Shown piece by piece: positions 25,900-34,690 of a stretch of 38,886 nt of DNA. The stretch is from Bacteroidota bacterium (GTDB lineage: Bacteria; Bacteroidota; Bacteroidia; Chitinophagales; Saprospiraceae), in assembly GCA_016234735.1 (NCBI GenBank), contig JACRAN010000013.1, forward strand, positions 1 to 38,886, read 5' to 3'. The position numbers were made by a program, and so were the translations under genes. The notes under the pieces are model-generated. The model had not been told where the DNA came from, searched no databases, and saw only the letters and a list, made by a program, of their open reading frames with translations. The first letter of the stretch is position 1. Every line of letters begins with the position of its first letter.

Positions 25900-26829
25900 A
25901 TGTTAAACGCCCACCGCCGCATCCAGCCGTACATCCACCGAACGCCCGTTTTCACCTGCCAGACCATCGACCGCATGGCCGGGGCAGCGGTATTTTTCAA
26001 ATGCGAGAACTTTCAGAAAATGGGCGCTTTCAAAATGCGGGGGGCCGCCAACGCCATCCTGCAACTGCCGGAAGCGGCCAGAAAAAAAGGCGTGGCGACG
26101 CACTCCTCCGGCAATTTTGCGCAGGCGCTGGCACTGTCGGCGAAGCTGTTGGGTGTGCGGGCGTACATCGTCATGCCCTCCAATTCGCCGGAGGTAAAAA
26201 AAGCGGCAGTGCGGGATTACGGCGGCGAAATCATCGAGTGCGAGCCGACTTTGAAGGCACGGGAGGAGACGTTGCAGGTGGTCGTGGAGCGCACGGGCGC
26301 TGCGTTCCTCCACCCGTTCAACGACCACGACGTGATTTTGGGGCAGGGGACGGCGGCGCTGGAATTGCTGCAAGACGTTGACAATCTGGATGTTATCATC
26401 GCCCCGGTAGGCGGCGGCGGGCTGCTGGGCGGCACGGCGCTGGCAGCGCACCATTTTTCCCCGAAAACAAAAGTCGTGGCCGCCGAGCCGTTCGGGGCGG
26501 ACGATGCCTGGCAGTCGAAGCAGGCCGGAAAAATCGTCCCGCAGACCCACCCGCAGACCATCGCCGACGGCCTGCGCACCTCGCTCGGCGACCAAACTTT
26601 CCCCCTCCTCCGGGATTTGGTGGAGCGGGTCATCCGGGTGGAGGAACGTGAAATCGTGGAGGCGCTGCGCCTGCTGATGGAGCGCATGAAGCTCGTGGTG
26701 GAGCCATCGGGGGCGGTGCCGCTGGCGGCTTTGCTGAAAGAAAAATCGCAGTTCGAGGGCCAGCGGGTGGGGGTCATCCTCTCCGGCGGGAATGTCGATT
26801 TGAAGACGTTGGCGGCGTTTTTTGGTTAA
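25900..26829 (+). CDS. PLP-dependent threonine dehydratase / serine racemase-like enzyme
   Basis: This 309-residue protein has the fold-type II PLP enzyme motifs: K45 in GAFKMRGA (Schiff-base lysine), SSGNFAQA (69-76, normally SSGNHAQA), the phosphate-binding GGGGLLGG (171-178) and the late SGGNVD. Its length matches catabolic threonine dehydratase or serine racemase without the ACT regulatory domain. The likely reaction is dehydration of threonine or serine to the keto acid, or racemisation of serine; sequence alone does not decide. The ATG at 25900 directly follows the repeat arm. Confidence 0.87.
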   Translation: MLNAHRRIQPYIHRTPVFTCQTIDRMAGAAVFFKCENFQKMGAFKMRGAANAILQLPEAARKKGVATHSSGNFAQALALSAKLLGVRAYIVMPSNSPEVKKAAVRDYGGEIIECEPTLKAREETLQVVVERTGAAFLHPFNDHDVILGQGTAALELLQDVDNLDVIIAPVGGGGLLGGTALAAHHFSPKTKVVAAEPFGADDAWQSKQAGKIVPQTHPQTIADGLRTSLGDQTFPLLRDLVERVIRVEEREIVEALRLLMERMKLVVEPSGAVPLAALLKEKSQFEGQRVGVILSGGNVDLKTLAAFFG

Positions 26830-26889
26830 ATTTTTGCGCCAGCAACGACCGAACGGCGCTTTGAGGCGTTCATTTCAAAAAACAGCTCG

Positions 26890-27303
26890 ATGAAAAATCT
26901 GATTTTGTTTGCTTTCGCAATTTTACTCGCCATCTCCGCCTGCCGGAAGGAAGAAGCCACCCTGCCCACCCCGGATGCCGTGATGGTGAAGTTCGTGAAC
27001 AAAACCGGCGCTGACATCGACGGCCTGACGGTGAGCCGTGCCGACATCGGTTTTTTGGGAAAAGGAAAAACCACTGCCGAATATTTCCGCTTTGAAACGC
27101 TCGGTCAGCAACTCGGATTTGCGCTCGTGGAAGCCGTCGGCACCATTGACGGCAAAAAACATTTCACCGGCTCCGCCTGCCAGGGCATCTGCGGCACGGA
27201 GTCGGCACCGCTCGGCACCTGGCTCACACCCGGCTACTACAAAATCTCCATCCACATTGCCGAAGACGAACCTAACTCGTTGGAATTCAGGATGGTAGAA
27301 TGA
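26890..27303 (+). CDS. Small lipoprotein of unknown function
   Basis: This 137-residue protein has a lipoprotein signal (MKNLILFAFAILLAISAC, C18). The mature part starts with a strand-rich segment VMVKFVNKTGADIDGLTVSR and ends GYYKISIHIAEDEPNSLEFR. A pair of cysteines (ACQGIC) may form a disulfide or bind a metal. No family is recognised. It lies 60 bp after the PLP enzyme and 9 bp before rluF, so it may be co-transcribed with them. Confidence 0.65.
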   Translation: MKNLILFAFAILLAISACRKEEATLPTPDAVMVKFVNKTGADIDGLTVSRADIGFLGKGKTTAEYFRFETLGQQLGFALVEAVGTIDGKKHFTGSACQGICGTESAPLGTWLTPGYYKISIHIAEDEPNSLEFRMVE

Positions 27304-27312
27304 CTACTCGAC

Positions 27313-28086
27313 ATGCCGCAGAGCAATCCAGACACCACCAGCCTGAACAAATTCATCAGCGACACCGGCTTCTGCTCCCGGCGGGAAGCGGACAAATTCA
27401 TCCAAAACGGGCGGGTGACCATCAACGGCGAGGTGGCCGTTTTGGGGAACCGGGTGGCCGAAAACGACATGGTGCTCATCAACGGCAAGCCGCTGAAAAA
27501 CAAAGAAGCACCCATCTACCTCGCCTTCCACAAGCCCGTCGGCATTACCTGCACGACGGAAACGGACATCCCCGGCAACATCATCCGCTACATCAACCAC
27601 CCGAAACGGATTTTCCCCATCGGGCGTTTGGACAAGCCATCGGAAGGGCTGATTTTCCTGACCAACGACGGCGACATCGTCAACAAAATTCTGCGGGCGG
27701 GCAACCAACACGAGAAGGAATATGAGGTGAAAGTCAACCAGCCCGTCACGGATGATTTCATCCGAAAAATGGGCAGCGGCGTGCCCATCCTCGGCACGGT
27801 GACGCAGCGGTGTTTCATCGAAAAAACGGACAAATTCGGGTTCAGGATTGTGCTGACGCAGGGCCTGAACCGACAGATTCGGCGCATGTGCGAGTTCCTC
27901 GGCTACACCGTCGTCCAACTGAAACGCACCCGGATTATGAACGTCACGTTGGAGAACCTCCCGGTCGGGAAGTGGCGGTATCTGACCGATGTGGAGATGG
28001 CGGAGATTCATCGGATGGTGGCTGCTTCCAGCAAAACGGAGGAGGCTTCTGTTTTGGAGGGGAATGATGATGACGTGTCAGAGTAA
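27313..28086 (+). CDS. rluF: 23S rRNA pseudouridine synthase of the RluF family
   Basis: This 257-residue protein has an S4 RNA-binding domain (about 9-60, LNKFISDTGFCSRREADKFI) followed by the RsuA/RluB/RluE/RluF catalytic domain with AFHKPVGITCT, the catalytic D107 in GRLDKPSEGL, and GLNRQIRRMCEFLGY. RluF converts uridine 2604 of 23S rRNA; some members also act on tRNA. The acidic C-terminal tail (EASVLEGNDDDVSE) is extra. The gene converges on the T9SS protein at 28109 with 22 bp between stops. Confidence 0.9.
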   Translation: MPQSNPDTTSLNKFISDTGFCSRREADKFIQNGRVTINGEVAVLGNRVAENDMVLINGKPLKNKEAPIYLAFHKPVGITCTTETDIPGNIIRYINHPKRIFPIGRLDKPSEGLIFLTNDGDIVNKILRAGNQHEKEYEVKVNQPVTDDFIRKMGSGVPILGTVTQRCFIEKTDKFGFRIVLTQGLNRQIRRMCEFLGYTVVQLKRTRIMNVTLENLPVGKWRYLTDVEMAEIHRMVAASSKTEEASVLEGNDDDVSE

Positions 28087-28108
28087 ATTCCAAGCGACGA
28101 TGTTGCAC

Positions 28109-28912
28109 TCACCACTTCACCAATTTTTTCAGCAAACTTTTCCCATCTGCCTGAAAATGAAGCAGGTAGAAGCCCGGTGGCAAATCTTTTTGCGGGAAAA
28201 TCAGTTCGTGTTCGCCCGCTGACATTGCCTCGTTTTCTATCAAAACAGTCACCTGTAGGCCCGACCCGTCCAGCACTGATGCACTGATGGCCATGCGTTC
28301 GGGTAAGTTGAATTTCAAGCGGATTTCATCTTGGAAGGGGTTGGGGAAGATTTGGAAATTCGTCGTCTCCTCCAGTTCGTTCGCTGCATTTGGAAATGGA
28401 ATCAAGAGTATGGCGATAATATACAAGCAACCAAACTCGGTTGTGTCATATGTGACCTCCCAGGTGGGTTCTGTGACCACCGTGCCATCGAGGGCAATGT
28501 ACCCGTAAGGCACCATTTGCCATCCTTCACCAAATTCTTCTGGATGTACTATAATCTGCGCCGTCACCACGCTGTCACAGCCGTGTTGGTTGGACAAGAC
28601 CAACTGCTCTGTAAAATCCCCTTCGAAAAGATAAACGATGCCTGTGAGCGGGCTGGCCTCCTCCTCACACAATTCGAGTAGGATTTCCACCGAGTCGGTC
28701 GGGTGGACGATGAGTGTCAGCGTCACGATGCTGTCAGCACCGCTTTGGTTTTGAAAAACTGCGGTGTAGATGCCGGGAGTGGTAAGTTCCAGATTGTCAA
28801 AAAGATAAATTTCTCCCTGGCAGATGGTGGCATCAACGGCAACGGAGTCGGCTTGGGCAAGGAGGTTGGAAAATGAGCAGAAAAAAACGGCGAGGCAAAG
28901 CAGGTTTTTCAT
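28109..28912 (-). CDS. Secreted protein with T9SS type A sorting domain
   Basis: This 267-residue protein has a signal peptide (MKNLLCLAVFFCSFSNLLAQ). Two similar repeats follow, each with a short YLF strand and a DS-hydrophobic strand (CQGEIYLFDN ... GADSIVTLTLIVHPTDS; LTGIVYLFEG ... GCDSVVTAQIIVHP), as in SprB-like repeat proteins. A C-terminal sorting domain closes the protein (FQIFPNPFQDEIRLKFNLPE, then LPPGFYLLHFQADGKSLLKK). The last 80 residues are the type IX secretion signal, so it is exported across the outer membrane. It may be a trimmed relative of larger surface proteins. Confidence 0.8.
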   Translation of the reverse strand: MKNLLCLAVFFCSFSNLLAQADSVAVDATICQGEIYLFDNLELTTPGIYTAVFQNQSGADSIVTLTLIVHPTDSVEILLELCEEEASPLTGIVYLFEGDFTEQLVLSNQHGCDSVVTAQIIVHPEEFGEGWQMVPYGYIALDGTVVTEPTWEVTYDTTEFGCLYIIAILLIPFPNAANELEETTNFQIFPNPFQDEIRLKFNLPERMAISASVLDGSGLQVTVLIENEAMSAGEHELIFPQKDLPPGFYLLHFQADGKSLLKKLVKW

Positions 28913-28951
28913 CGGAAAAGTTTTGAGGAAGTGAGATGGAATCGTCAAGGC

Positions 28952-28982
28952 TAAAGTTAGCCATTGCCGCCGTCCCGTGCAA
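28952..28982 (-). promoter_or_regulatory. Possible promoter of the T9SS protein gene
   Basis: On the reverse strand TTG (28980-28982) is followed after 20 bp by TAACTTTA (28952-28959), one mismatch from TAnnTTTG, 40 bp before the ATG. Confidence 0.35.
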
Positions 28983-29051
28983 CCATGTGCTGACATTCCG
29001 GCACCTGTTTTTGTCGAGCGGATTGCCATTGGGCGAAAAACGGCCTCCCAT

Positions 29052-29690
29052 TCACTGCTTTGCCCCCAGCGGCGTTACCCGAATATTCCGCCAACGAACC
29101 TTAATCCCGCCCCCATCATGGATTTGCAGGGCAATCTGCCCCTCGGCCTGCCCGATTTTTTCGTCTTTCAACGTAATCATGCGGATGCCGTTCAGCCAGG
29201 TGGTCACCTCGTCGGCCACGCAGCGGACCCGCATCGTGTTCCACTCGTTTTCTTTCAGCACGTTTTCGAGTTCGGCGTTGGGTTGGATGAGCCAGCCCCG
29301 CCCGTAGCTTTCGTAGATGCCGCCCGTGTGCTGGCCCGGTGGGGCCACTTCGGCCTGCCAGCCGGTGATTTTCACGCCCTCGATGGTGGAGCGGAAAAAC
29401 ACGCCACTGTTGCCGTTGGCCTCTTGTTTGAACTCCACCGAGAGGTCGAAATCCTTGAATCTTTGCTCGGTGCCGAGGTAGCCGTACTCCTTGTACGGGC
29501 CGCTTTCGCAAATGAGTTCGCCGCCTTCGACGTACCATTTTTCCCGGCCATAGTTCACCCAACCGTCGAGGTTTTTGCCGTTGAAAAGAGAGATTTCCTT
29601 GTCGCCCTCTGCTTTTTTAGCGGTGTGGCAGGAGCAGCAAACAGCAGTGAGGAGGAGAACGGTCAGCAGGTTTTTAATCGGATGGCGCAT
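29052..29690 (-). CDS. DUF1080 (3-keto-disaccharide hydrolase-type) lipoprotein
   Basis: This 212-residue protein has a lipoprotein signal (VLLLTAVCCSC). The DUF1080 jelly roll follows: ISLFNGKNLDGWVNYGREKW, LICESGPYKEYGYLGTEQRF, NGNSGVFFRSTIEG and GQIALQIHDGGGIKVRWRNI. Some members cleave 3-keto glucosides; many are only structurally assigned. It lies next to a GH9 cellulase on the opposite strand, suggesting a polysaccharide-use role. A TAGCTTTG element precedes it. Confidence 0.88.
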   Translation of the reverse strand: MRHPIKNLLTVLLLTAVCCSCHTAKKAEGDKEISLFNGKNLDGWVNYGREKWYVEGGELICESGPYKEYGYLGTEQRFKDFDLSVEFKQEANGNSGVFFRSTIEGVKITGWQAEVAPPGQHTGGIYESYGRGWLIQPNAELENVLKENEWNTMRVRCVADEVTTWLNGIRMITLKDEKIGQAEGQIALQIHDGGGIKVRWRNIRVTPLGAKQ

Positions 29691-29715
29691 AGTTTTTTTA
29701 GTTGATGTTGGTGGG

Positions 29716-29723
29716 CAAAGCTA
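29716..29723 (-). promoter_or_regulatory. Bacteroidota -7 promoter element for the DUF1080 gene
   Basis: The reverse strand reads TAGCTTTG (exact TAnnTTTG) 25 bp before the ATG; the -33 element is unclear. Confidence 0.5.
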
Positions 29724-29833
29724 CACGGCTTAGATTGTTTTTTCAGCGAAAAAATCCCGTCGGCAGCTAAAAATTAAACCCACCTTGCCAAACATTTACC
29801 GCAAATCACCACATTTGACAAAAAAACAGTTGC

Positions 29834-32245
29834 ATGAAAACAATCCTGTACGCCTGTCTCGCACTTCTACCGCTCCTCTGCGCCGCCGGGCCTGCCGTTG
29901 TCAGCGACCACATCCACATCGACCAGTTCGGCTACCGCACCCCGGCGCAGAAAGTCTGCATCATCAGCGACCCGCAGGTGGGGTTCAACAGCGGGGAGAG
30001 CTTCTCGCCCGGCAGCACCTACCAGGTGCGGCGTTGGAGCGACGACGTGACGGTTTTCAGCGGCAGCATCACCGCCTGGAACGGCGGGGCGACCCACGCC
30101 CAGTCGGGCGACAAGGTCTGGTGGTTCGACTTTTCGGGCGTGACCGCTTCGGGCGACTACTACATTTTCGACCCAACGAACATGGTCGGCTCCAACCGCT
30201 TCACCATCCACGACGACGTGTACAACGTGGCGCTCAAACAGGCGGTGCGGATGTATTACCACCAGCGTTGCGGAACGGCGAAAACCGCCACCCACGCTGG
30301 CGACTGGCAGGATGCCACCTGCCACACGCACACCCTGCAAGACCTGAACTGCCGCAGCGTGGGCAACCCCGGCAACCCGGCCACCGAAAAAGACCTCTCC
30401 GGCGGCTGGCACGATGCGGGCGACTTCAGCAAGTACGTCAATTTCACGTGGAGCACGGTGCATGACCTGCTGTTTGCCTACCAGGAAAACCCCTCGGTCT
30501 TTGGCGACGATTACAACATCCCGGAGTCGAACAACCTCGTGCCCGACGTGCTCGACGAACTGAAATGGGAACTGGATTGGCTGCTGAAAATGCAGCAGGC
30601 CGACGGCTCGGTGCTGATGAAAGTGGCCGTGCCCTGCTTCGAGGCGGCCACCCCGGCCAGCGCCGACCTGACGCAGCGGATGTACGGCCCGGCGCAGGCA
30701 TCGGCAACGAGGGCGGTGTCCAGCATGCTTGCCCACGCCGCCATCGTTTACGGCAGCCTGAACAACGGCCCGATGCAGACCTACGCCGCTACCCTGCTCA
30801 CGAAGGCAGAACTCGCCTGGACCTGGGTGCAGAACAATCCCGCCACCTCATCCTACAACAACGCCGGGTTTTGCAGCGCCAACCCAGAATGGAGCGCCGA
30901 CGAACAAAACGAAGCCCGCACCGGGGCCGCCGCCCTGCTGTTTGCAGCCACCGGCAATACGGTTTATCGCACTTATTTCGACAATAATTACTCCGCCATA
31001 CGGCCATATAACTGGACGTATGGGTATGCTTTTCAGCCCACCATACAGGACATTATGTTGTATTATTCGAGCCTGCCCAATGCCACCAGTTCAGTTGCCA
31101 ATAATATCAAAAACAATTGCATTACTTCCACCAATACCAATAATGCAGACATGCTTCCAGCGTGGCTGAACGGCACGGATGCTTACCGGGCCTATTTAAA
31201 AGACGATGATTATGTCTGGGGCAGCAACCGCTGGAAGGCCAATGCCGCCAGCATATTTTACAACATGGTGGAGTATAATTTATTCCCTGCCAATAACATC
31301 CATTATTCAAACGCAGCGGAAAATTATATCCACTTCCTGCACGGTGCCAACCCGATAAATCAGTTGATGCTGACGAATATGGGCGATTATGGCGCAGAAA
31401 ATTCCTGCGATGAAATGTACCATGCCTGGTTCGGCGACGGCACGGATTACGACAATGCCCAGACCTCGCTCTACGGCCCGCCGCCGGGTTACCTGACGGG
31501 CGGCTTCAACCCGTTCTTCGTGCCAGCGCAGGGCTACATTTCGCCGCCACAGGGCCAGCCCCACCAGAAATCGTACAAAGATTGGAATACCAGTTGGCCG
31601 GAAAACTCGTGGGAACTCACCGAGCCTGCCATTTACAGCCAGGCCGCCTACATCAAGCTGCTGTCCAAATTTGCCAGCCCTGCCATTATTTTGCCTGCCG
31701 AACTGACGGACTTCCGGGCCAGCCTGCAATCCCGCAACACCGTGCTGCTGCAATGGACGGTGGATGCCTGGCAGGACGTGGCCGCCTGGGAAATACAGCG
31801 CAGCACCGATGCCGTCCATTTTGAAAAAACCGGACAGGTAGCGCCGGAAACCCCCAGCGGCTTCGCCGACAGCTTCGGTTTCGTGGACCACAAACCCTAC
31901 CTCGGCACGAACTACTATCGGCTCAAGCGGCTGGATTTGGACGGTGGTTTCGGCTTCTCCGGCATCGAACAGGTGGAGGTGCGCTCACCGCTGACGGTGG
32001 CCGTGCAACCCAACCCCACCCATGCCGACCTGACCGTGACCCTGACGATGGAGCATCCATTTTTGCCCGTCGCACTGCGCCTGCTCGACTTCTCCGGTCG
32101 GCCCGTTTTTGAAAAAAACATCGAGGCGGCGGGCAGCCGCCATGCGGAAATCATCGAGACCGAAAACCTTCCAGCGGGCATGTATTTCCTGAAAGTTCGG
32201 TCGGGTGAGGCGGTGGTGGTGGAGAAGGTGATGGTGGGGAAATGA
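29834..32245 (+). CDS. GH9 family cellulase with T9SS sorting domain
   Basis: This 803-residue protein starts with a signal peptide (MKTILYACLALLPLLCAAGP). An N-terminal Ig-like domain (about 24-125, HIHIDQFGYRTPAQKVCIIS) precedes the alpha/alpha-barrel catalytic domain. GGWHDAGDFSKY (D194, D197) holds the base aspartates, and WELTEP (E594/E597) holds the acid glutamate. HGANPINQLML and HAWFGDGTDYDN are further GH9 marks. After about residue 615 there is a linker domain (ILPAELTDFRASLQSRNTVL), and the type IX secretion signal comes last (VAVQPNPTHADLTVTLTM to VVVEKVMVGK). It is likely an extracellular endo-glucanase or related beta-glucan hydrolase. Confidence 0.93.
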   Translation: MKTILYACLALLPLLCAAGPAVVSDHIHIDQFGYRTPAQKVCIISDPQVGFNSGESFSPGSTYQVRRWSDDVTVFSGSITAWNGGATHAQSGDKVWWFDFSGVTASGDYYIFDPTNMVGSNRFTIHDDVYNVALKQAVRMYYHQRCGTAKTATHAGDWQDATCHTHTLQDLNCRSVGNPGNPATEKDLSGGWHDAGDFSKYVNFTWSTVHDLLFAYQENPSVFGDDYNIPESNNLVPDVLDELKWELDWLLKMQQADGSVLMKVAVPCFEAATPASADLTQRMYGPAQASATRAVSSMLAHAAIVYGSLNNGPMQTYAATLLTKAELAWTWVQNNPATSSYNNAGFCSANPEWSADEQNEARTGAAALLFAATGNTVYRTYFDNNYSAIRPYNWTYGYAFQPTIQDIMLYYSSLPNATSSVANNIKNNCITSTNTNNADMLPAWLNGTDAYRAYLKDDDYVWGSNRWKANAASIFYNMVEYNLFPANNIHYSNAAENYIHFLHGANPINQLMLTNMGDYGAENSCDEMYHAWFGDGTDYDNAQTSLYGPPPGYLTGGFNPFFVPAQGYISPPQGQPHQKSYKDWNTSWPENSWELTEPAIYSQAAYIKLLSKFASPAIILPAELTDFRASLQSRNTVLLQWTVDAWQDVAAWEIQRSTDAVHFEKTGQVAPETPSGFADSFGFVDHKPYLGTNYYRLKRLDLDGGFGFSGIEQVEVRSPLTVAVQPNPTHADLTVTLTMEHPFLPVALRLLDFSGRPVFEKNIEAAGSRHAEIIETENLPAGMYFLKVRSGEAVVVEKVMVGK

Positions 32246-32252
32246 GTACAGC

Positions 32253-32293
32253 GGAAATCCTTTCCGGTGCTGTCGTCACCGGAAAAGATTTCC
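32253..32293 (+). terminator. Hairpin after the GH9 gene
   Basis: Arms ggaaatcctttccggtg (32253-32269) and caccggaaaagatttcc (32277-32293) pair with one mismatch around a 7-nt loop, 7 bp after the stop. There is no T-run, so it may be a transcript-end stabiliser rather than a classic terminator. Confidence 0.5.
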
Positions 32294-32442
32294 GGTGTAC
32301 ATGTGTTTCGCATAGCCGTTCACGCTTCTGTAGAATATCCGGGCAGTTGCAAAAATCAAATTAACTTGTGGCATTTCCTGTTGACCCCGGTTTTGCAAGA
32401 GACCGGATGCTGCATATTTTCAAATCAAACAATCAACAACTT

Positions 32443-32964
32443 ATGGAACCACTTCTCGGTGAAATCAAATTGTTTGCAGGCAATTTTGCCCCTCGTGGTT
32501 GGGCATTTTGCGACGGCCAATTGCTGTCCATCAGCCAAAATACGGCACTTTTCAGCATCCTCGGCACCACCTACGGCGGCGATGGCCGAACCACTTTCGC
32601 CCTGCCCGACCTTCGGGGAAGGGTGCCCCTCCATCCCGGCACAGGTCCCGGATTGAGCACTTACAGCCAGGGGGAAATGGGCGGAATGGAAAGCGTCACC
32701 CTGATGGTGCAAGAACTGCCGCCGCACAGCCACTCCCTGAATGCCAATGCACAAAACGGCAACACTTCCGACCCACCAGGTGCCTCCTTGGCCGATACCA
32801 AGGGGACCGACAGGGACTATATGAAGTCGGGGGAGGTGAATACGCAGATGTCGGCGCAATCCATCGGCAGCACAGGCGGCGGGCAGCCCCATGAAAACAG
32901 GCAGCCGTACCTCGCCATCAACTATATTATCGCTTTGCAAGGGATTTTTCCTTCGAGGAATTAA
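32443..32964 (+). CDS. Phage-tail-collar domain protein (MdpB-like)
   Basis: This 173-residue protein begins MEPLLGEIKLFAGNFAPRGW and continues AFCDGQLLSISQNTALFSIL, GTTYGGDGRTTFALPDLRGR. It has the histidine motif LPPHSHSLNANA and the ending QPYLAINYIIALQGIFPSRN. This is the full tail-collar family, common as single chromosomal genes in Bacteroidota as well as in phage tails. Host function outside phages is unknown; no other tail genes are nearby. The ATG at 32443 is the conserved family start. Confidence 0.88.
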   Translation: MEPLLGEIKLFAGNFAPRGWAFCDGQLLSISQNTALFSILGTTYGGDGRTTFALPDLRGRVPLHPGTGPGLSTYSQGEMGGMESVTLMVQELPPHSHSLNANAQNGNTSDPPGASLADTKGTDRDYMKSGEVNTQMSAQSIGSTGGGQPHENRQPYLAINYIIALQGIFPSRN

Positions 32965-33033
32965 GGTCCAATTGGAATCTTCAAGGGTAAAAACAGGCTG
33001 TCAATGCCTGCCTGTGCAGGGAGTCAGCGTCGG

Positions 33034-33082
33034 TATTGGGAAATCAGTGGAATATGGAGCCACATTCTACTAATTTCCCAAT
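33034..33082. repeat. Hairpin between convergent genes
   Basis: attgggaaat (33034-33043) pairs with atttcccaat (33073-33082), and the inner agtggaat pairs with attctact with one mismatch. It lies between the collar gene and the convergent MddA-like gene and could terminate both, though there is no T-run. Confidence 0.55.
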
Positions 33083-33114
33083 TCAACCATAGTTGTCTTG
33101 CCGATTTCCTATTC

Positions 33115-33849
33115 CTATTTCTTCGGCGGCATCGGAATAATCATCGATACATTCTTCTGGTACTCCCGGTAAGCGTCGCCGTGGAAAGCGACCAAGTCCT
33201 TTTCCTCGAACATGGTGATGGCCAGCAGCATGTACGCCGTAGTGGCAATAGCAAACACCAGGTGCGCCACCGTCATATGGGGGGTTGCCCAAAAGCCGAC
33301 CATGAAGCCGAACATAATCGGGTGCCGCACCCATTTGTAAAGCAGCTTGGTCTGAAATTGCAGGTGCGTATAGGGCTGTCCCTTGAATTGCAGCCAAACT
33401 TGCCGCAAGCCGAAGAGGTCGAAGTGGTTGATGATAAAAGTAGAAACCAGTACGGTGCCCCAGCCTAAAAAGAAAATCACCCAAAGGACGGTTTTCAAAC
33501 TTTCGTTTTCAACGTTCCAGACCACGCCGCCCATTGGTTCCCATTTCCAGAAAAGCAATAAAAGTAAAAGGCTGGAAAGCAGCACGTAAGTGCTACGTTC
33601 AATCTCTTTGGGGACTATCTTTGTCCACCAGCTTTTGAAGCCCGGCCTTGCCATCACGCTGTGTTGAACAGCAAAAAGGCCGAGCAGGATGGCGTTGACG
33701 AGCAAGGCTTGCCCGAATGGTGCGGTAGCTTCCCCGTCAATGCCCCTGGGCACCATCAGGTTCCCGACGAACCCGCAGGCATACAGGAAAGTGCCAAAGA
33801 AAACAAAGTAGGAAACAACTCCGTAGAGTAAGAAAATTAGCTTTTTCAT
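33115..33849 (-). CDS. Methanethiol S-methyltransferase-like (MddA/NnrU family) membrane protein
   Basis: This 244-residue protein has about five membrane helices: MKKLIFLLYGVVSYFVFFGT, GQALLVNAILLGLFAVQHSV, STYVLLSSLLLLLLFWKWEP and others. The isoprenylcysteine-methyltransferase-like C-terminal motif KLLYKWVRHPIMFGFMVGFW and the late AFHGDAYREYQKNV are visible. The LYGVVxYxVFxxTFLYAxGFVGN start is typical of MddA, which methylates methanethiol to dimethyl sulfide; related NnrU proteins have other roles. The ATG at 33849 gives a start at the first helix. Confidence 0.82.
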   Translation of the reverse strand: MKKLIFLLYGVVSYFVFFGTFLYACGFVGNLMVPRGIDGEATAPFGQALLVNAILLGLFAVQHSVMARPGFKSWWTKIVPKEIERSTYVLLSSLLLLLLFWKWEPMGGVVWNVENESLKTVLWVIFFLGWGTVLVSTFIINHFDLFGLRQVWLQFKGQPYTHLQFQTKLLYKWVRHPIMFGFMVGFWATPHMTVAHLVFAIATTAYMLLAITMFEEKDLVAFHGDAYREYQKNVSMIIPMPPKK

Positions 33850-33947
33850 GGTTCTTTCGTTTTTAAAGAAATGAATGGTGGAGTGGCGCAACATCGGTCA
33901 GACGCCACGTTGTGGCTCCAAGGGTTGCAGCGCCACTTGGATTTTCC

Positions 33948-34406
33948 CTATCTTGGCCGTCTCACCTCCACGAAAACTGCTTTCACCGTCGTTTTGCCGG
34001 TATTGGTAGCAGAGTGGGTTTCCGGGCCGAATATCATGCCCATGCCCGGCTTCAGTTCGTACACCATTTTCTTTCCATCCGCCCCGGTCACTTCAAGCGT
34101 ACCGCCTTCTGTCACATAGACAGCGTTATCGGGGTGCATGTGCAAGGCAGCCGTTTCGCCGGGTTCAAATTCAATTTCAAACAAACGGAGGCCCAAAGAA
34201 TCGGCGAGCAGCTTGTAAACATTCGGTGCATTTTTGGCCACGTCCATCGAATCGGGGATGGCCGCCTCAGCGGCGGGCGCTGCGGTGACCGCTGTTGAAT
34301 CGACCGCATCGGATGCTGGCGGGGCGTCCTTTGTTTCCGTATTGCAACCAAAAAGCAAGAAGGTGGCTGCGAAAGCAGCGGTGAGGAATGTTGTGACGGT
34401 TTTCAT
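33948..34406 (-). CDS. Cupin-domain lipoprotein
   Basis: This 152-residue protein has a lipoprotein signal (TFLTAAFAATFLLFGC, C21), an alanine-rich linker and a single cupin barrel. FEPGETAALHMHPDNAVYVT carries the HxH and later metal-ligand region, and KPGMGMIFGPETHSATNTGK the second motif. Such proteins bind a metal and a small ligand; the substrate is not evident. It is transcribed away from the DinB gene. Confidence 0.82.
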   Translation of the reverse strand: MKTVTTFLTAAFAATFLLFGCNTETKDAPPASDAVDSTAVTAAPAAEAAIPDSMDVAKNAPNVYKLLADSLGLRLFEIEFEPGETAALHMHPDNAVYVTEGGTLEVTGADGKKMVYELKPGMGMIFGPETHSATNTGKTTVKAVFVEVRRPR

Positions 34407-34690
34407 AAAAACAAGTTTTTCATTGTGAAAGGAAGATGATGATGAAAGGCTGCAATGCTTAGGTATTGGAAACTTTGCGGCATGGCAGTTATATCGTGCG
34501 GTATTCTCCGGGAAATGTGTGGACTATTGGAAAATCAGAGGACGTATGCAAGGAGAGCTAAAGGATGGGAGCAGTTATTTTCCCGGCTGGAGTTCTTGCC
34601 GTTCTGTTCGGCTTTATTTCTTCACAAAGTTAGCAATTGTCCGTTGCAAGTTCTGTTTGCCGGGATTTTTTTTATCCACATACTGCGAAG
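34407..34690. other. Gene-free stretch with one candidate promoter
   Basis: I see no protein-like frame. On the reverse strand TAACTTTG (34625-34632) is an exact TAnnTTTG match pointing toward the cupin gene 219 bp away. If real, the cupin leader is long. Confidence 0.35.
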
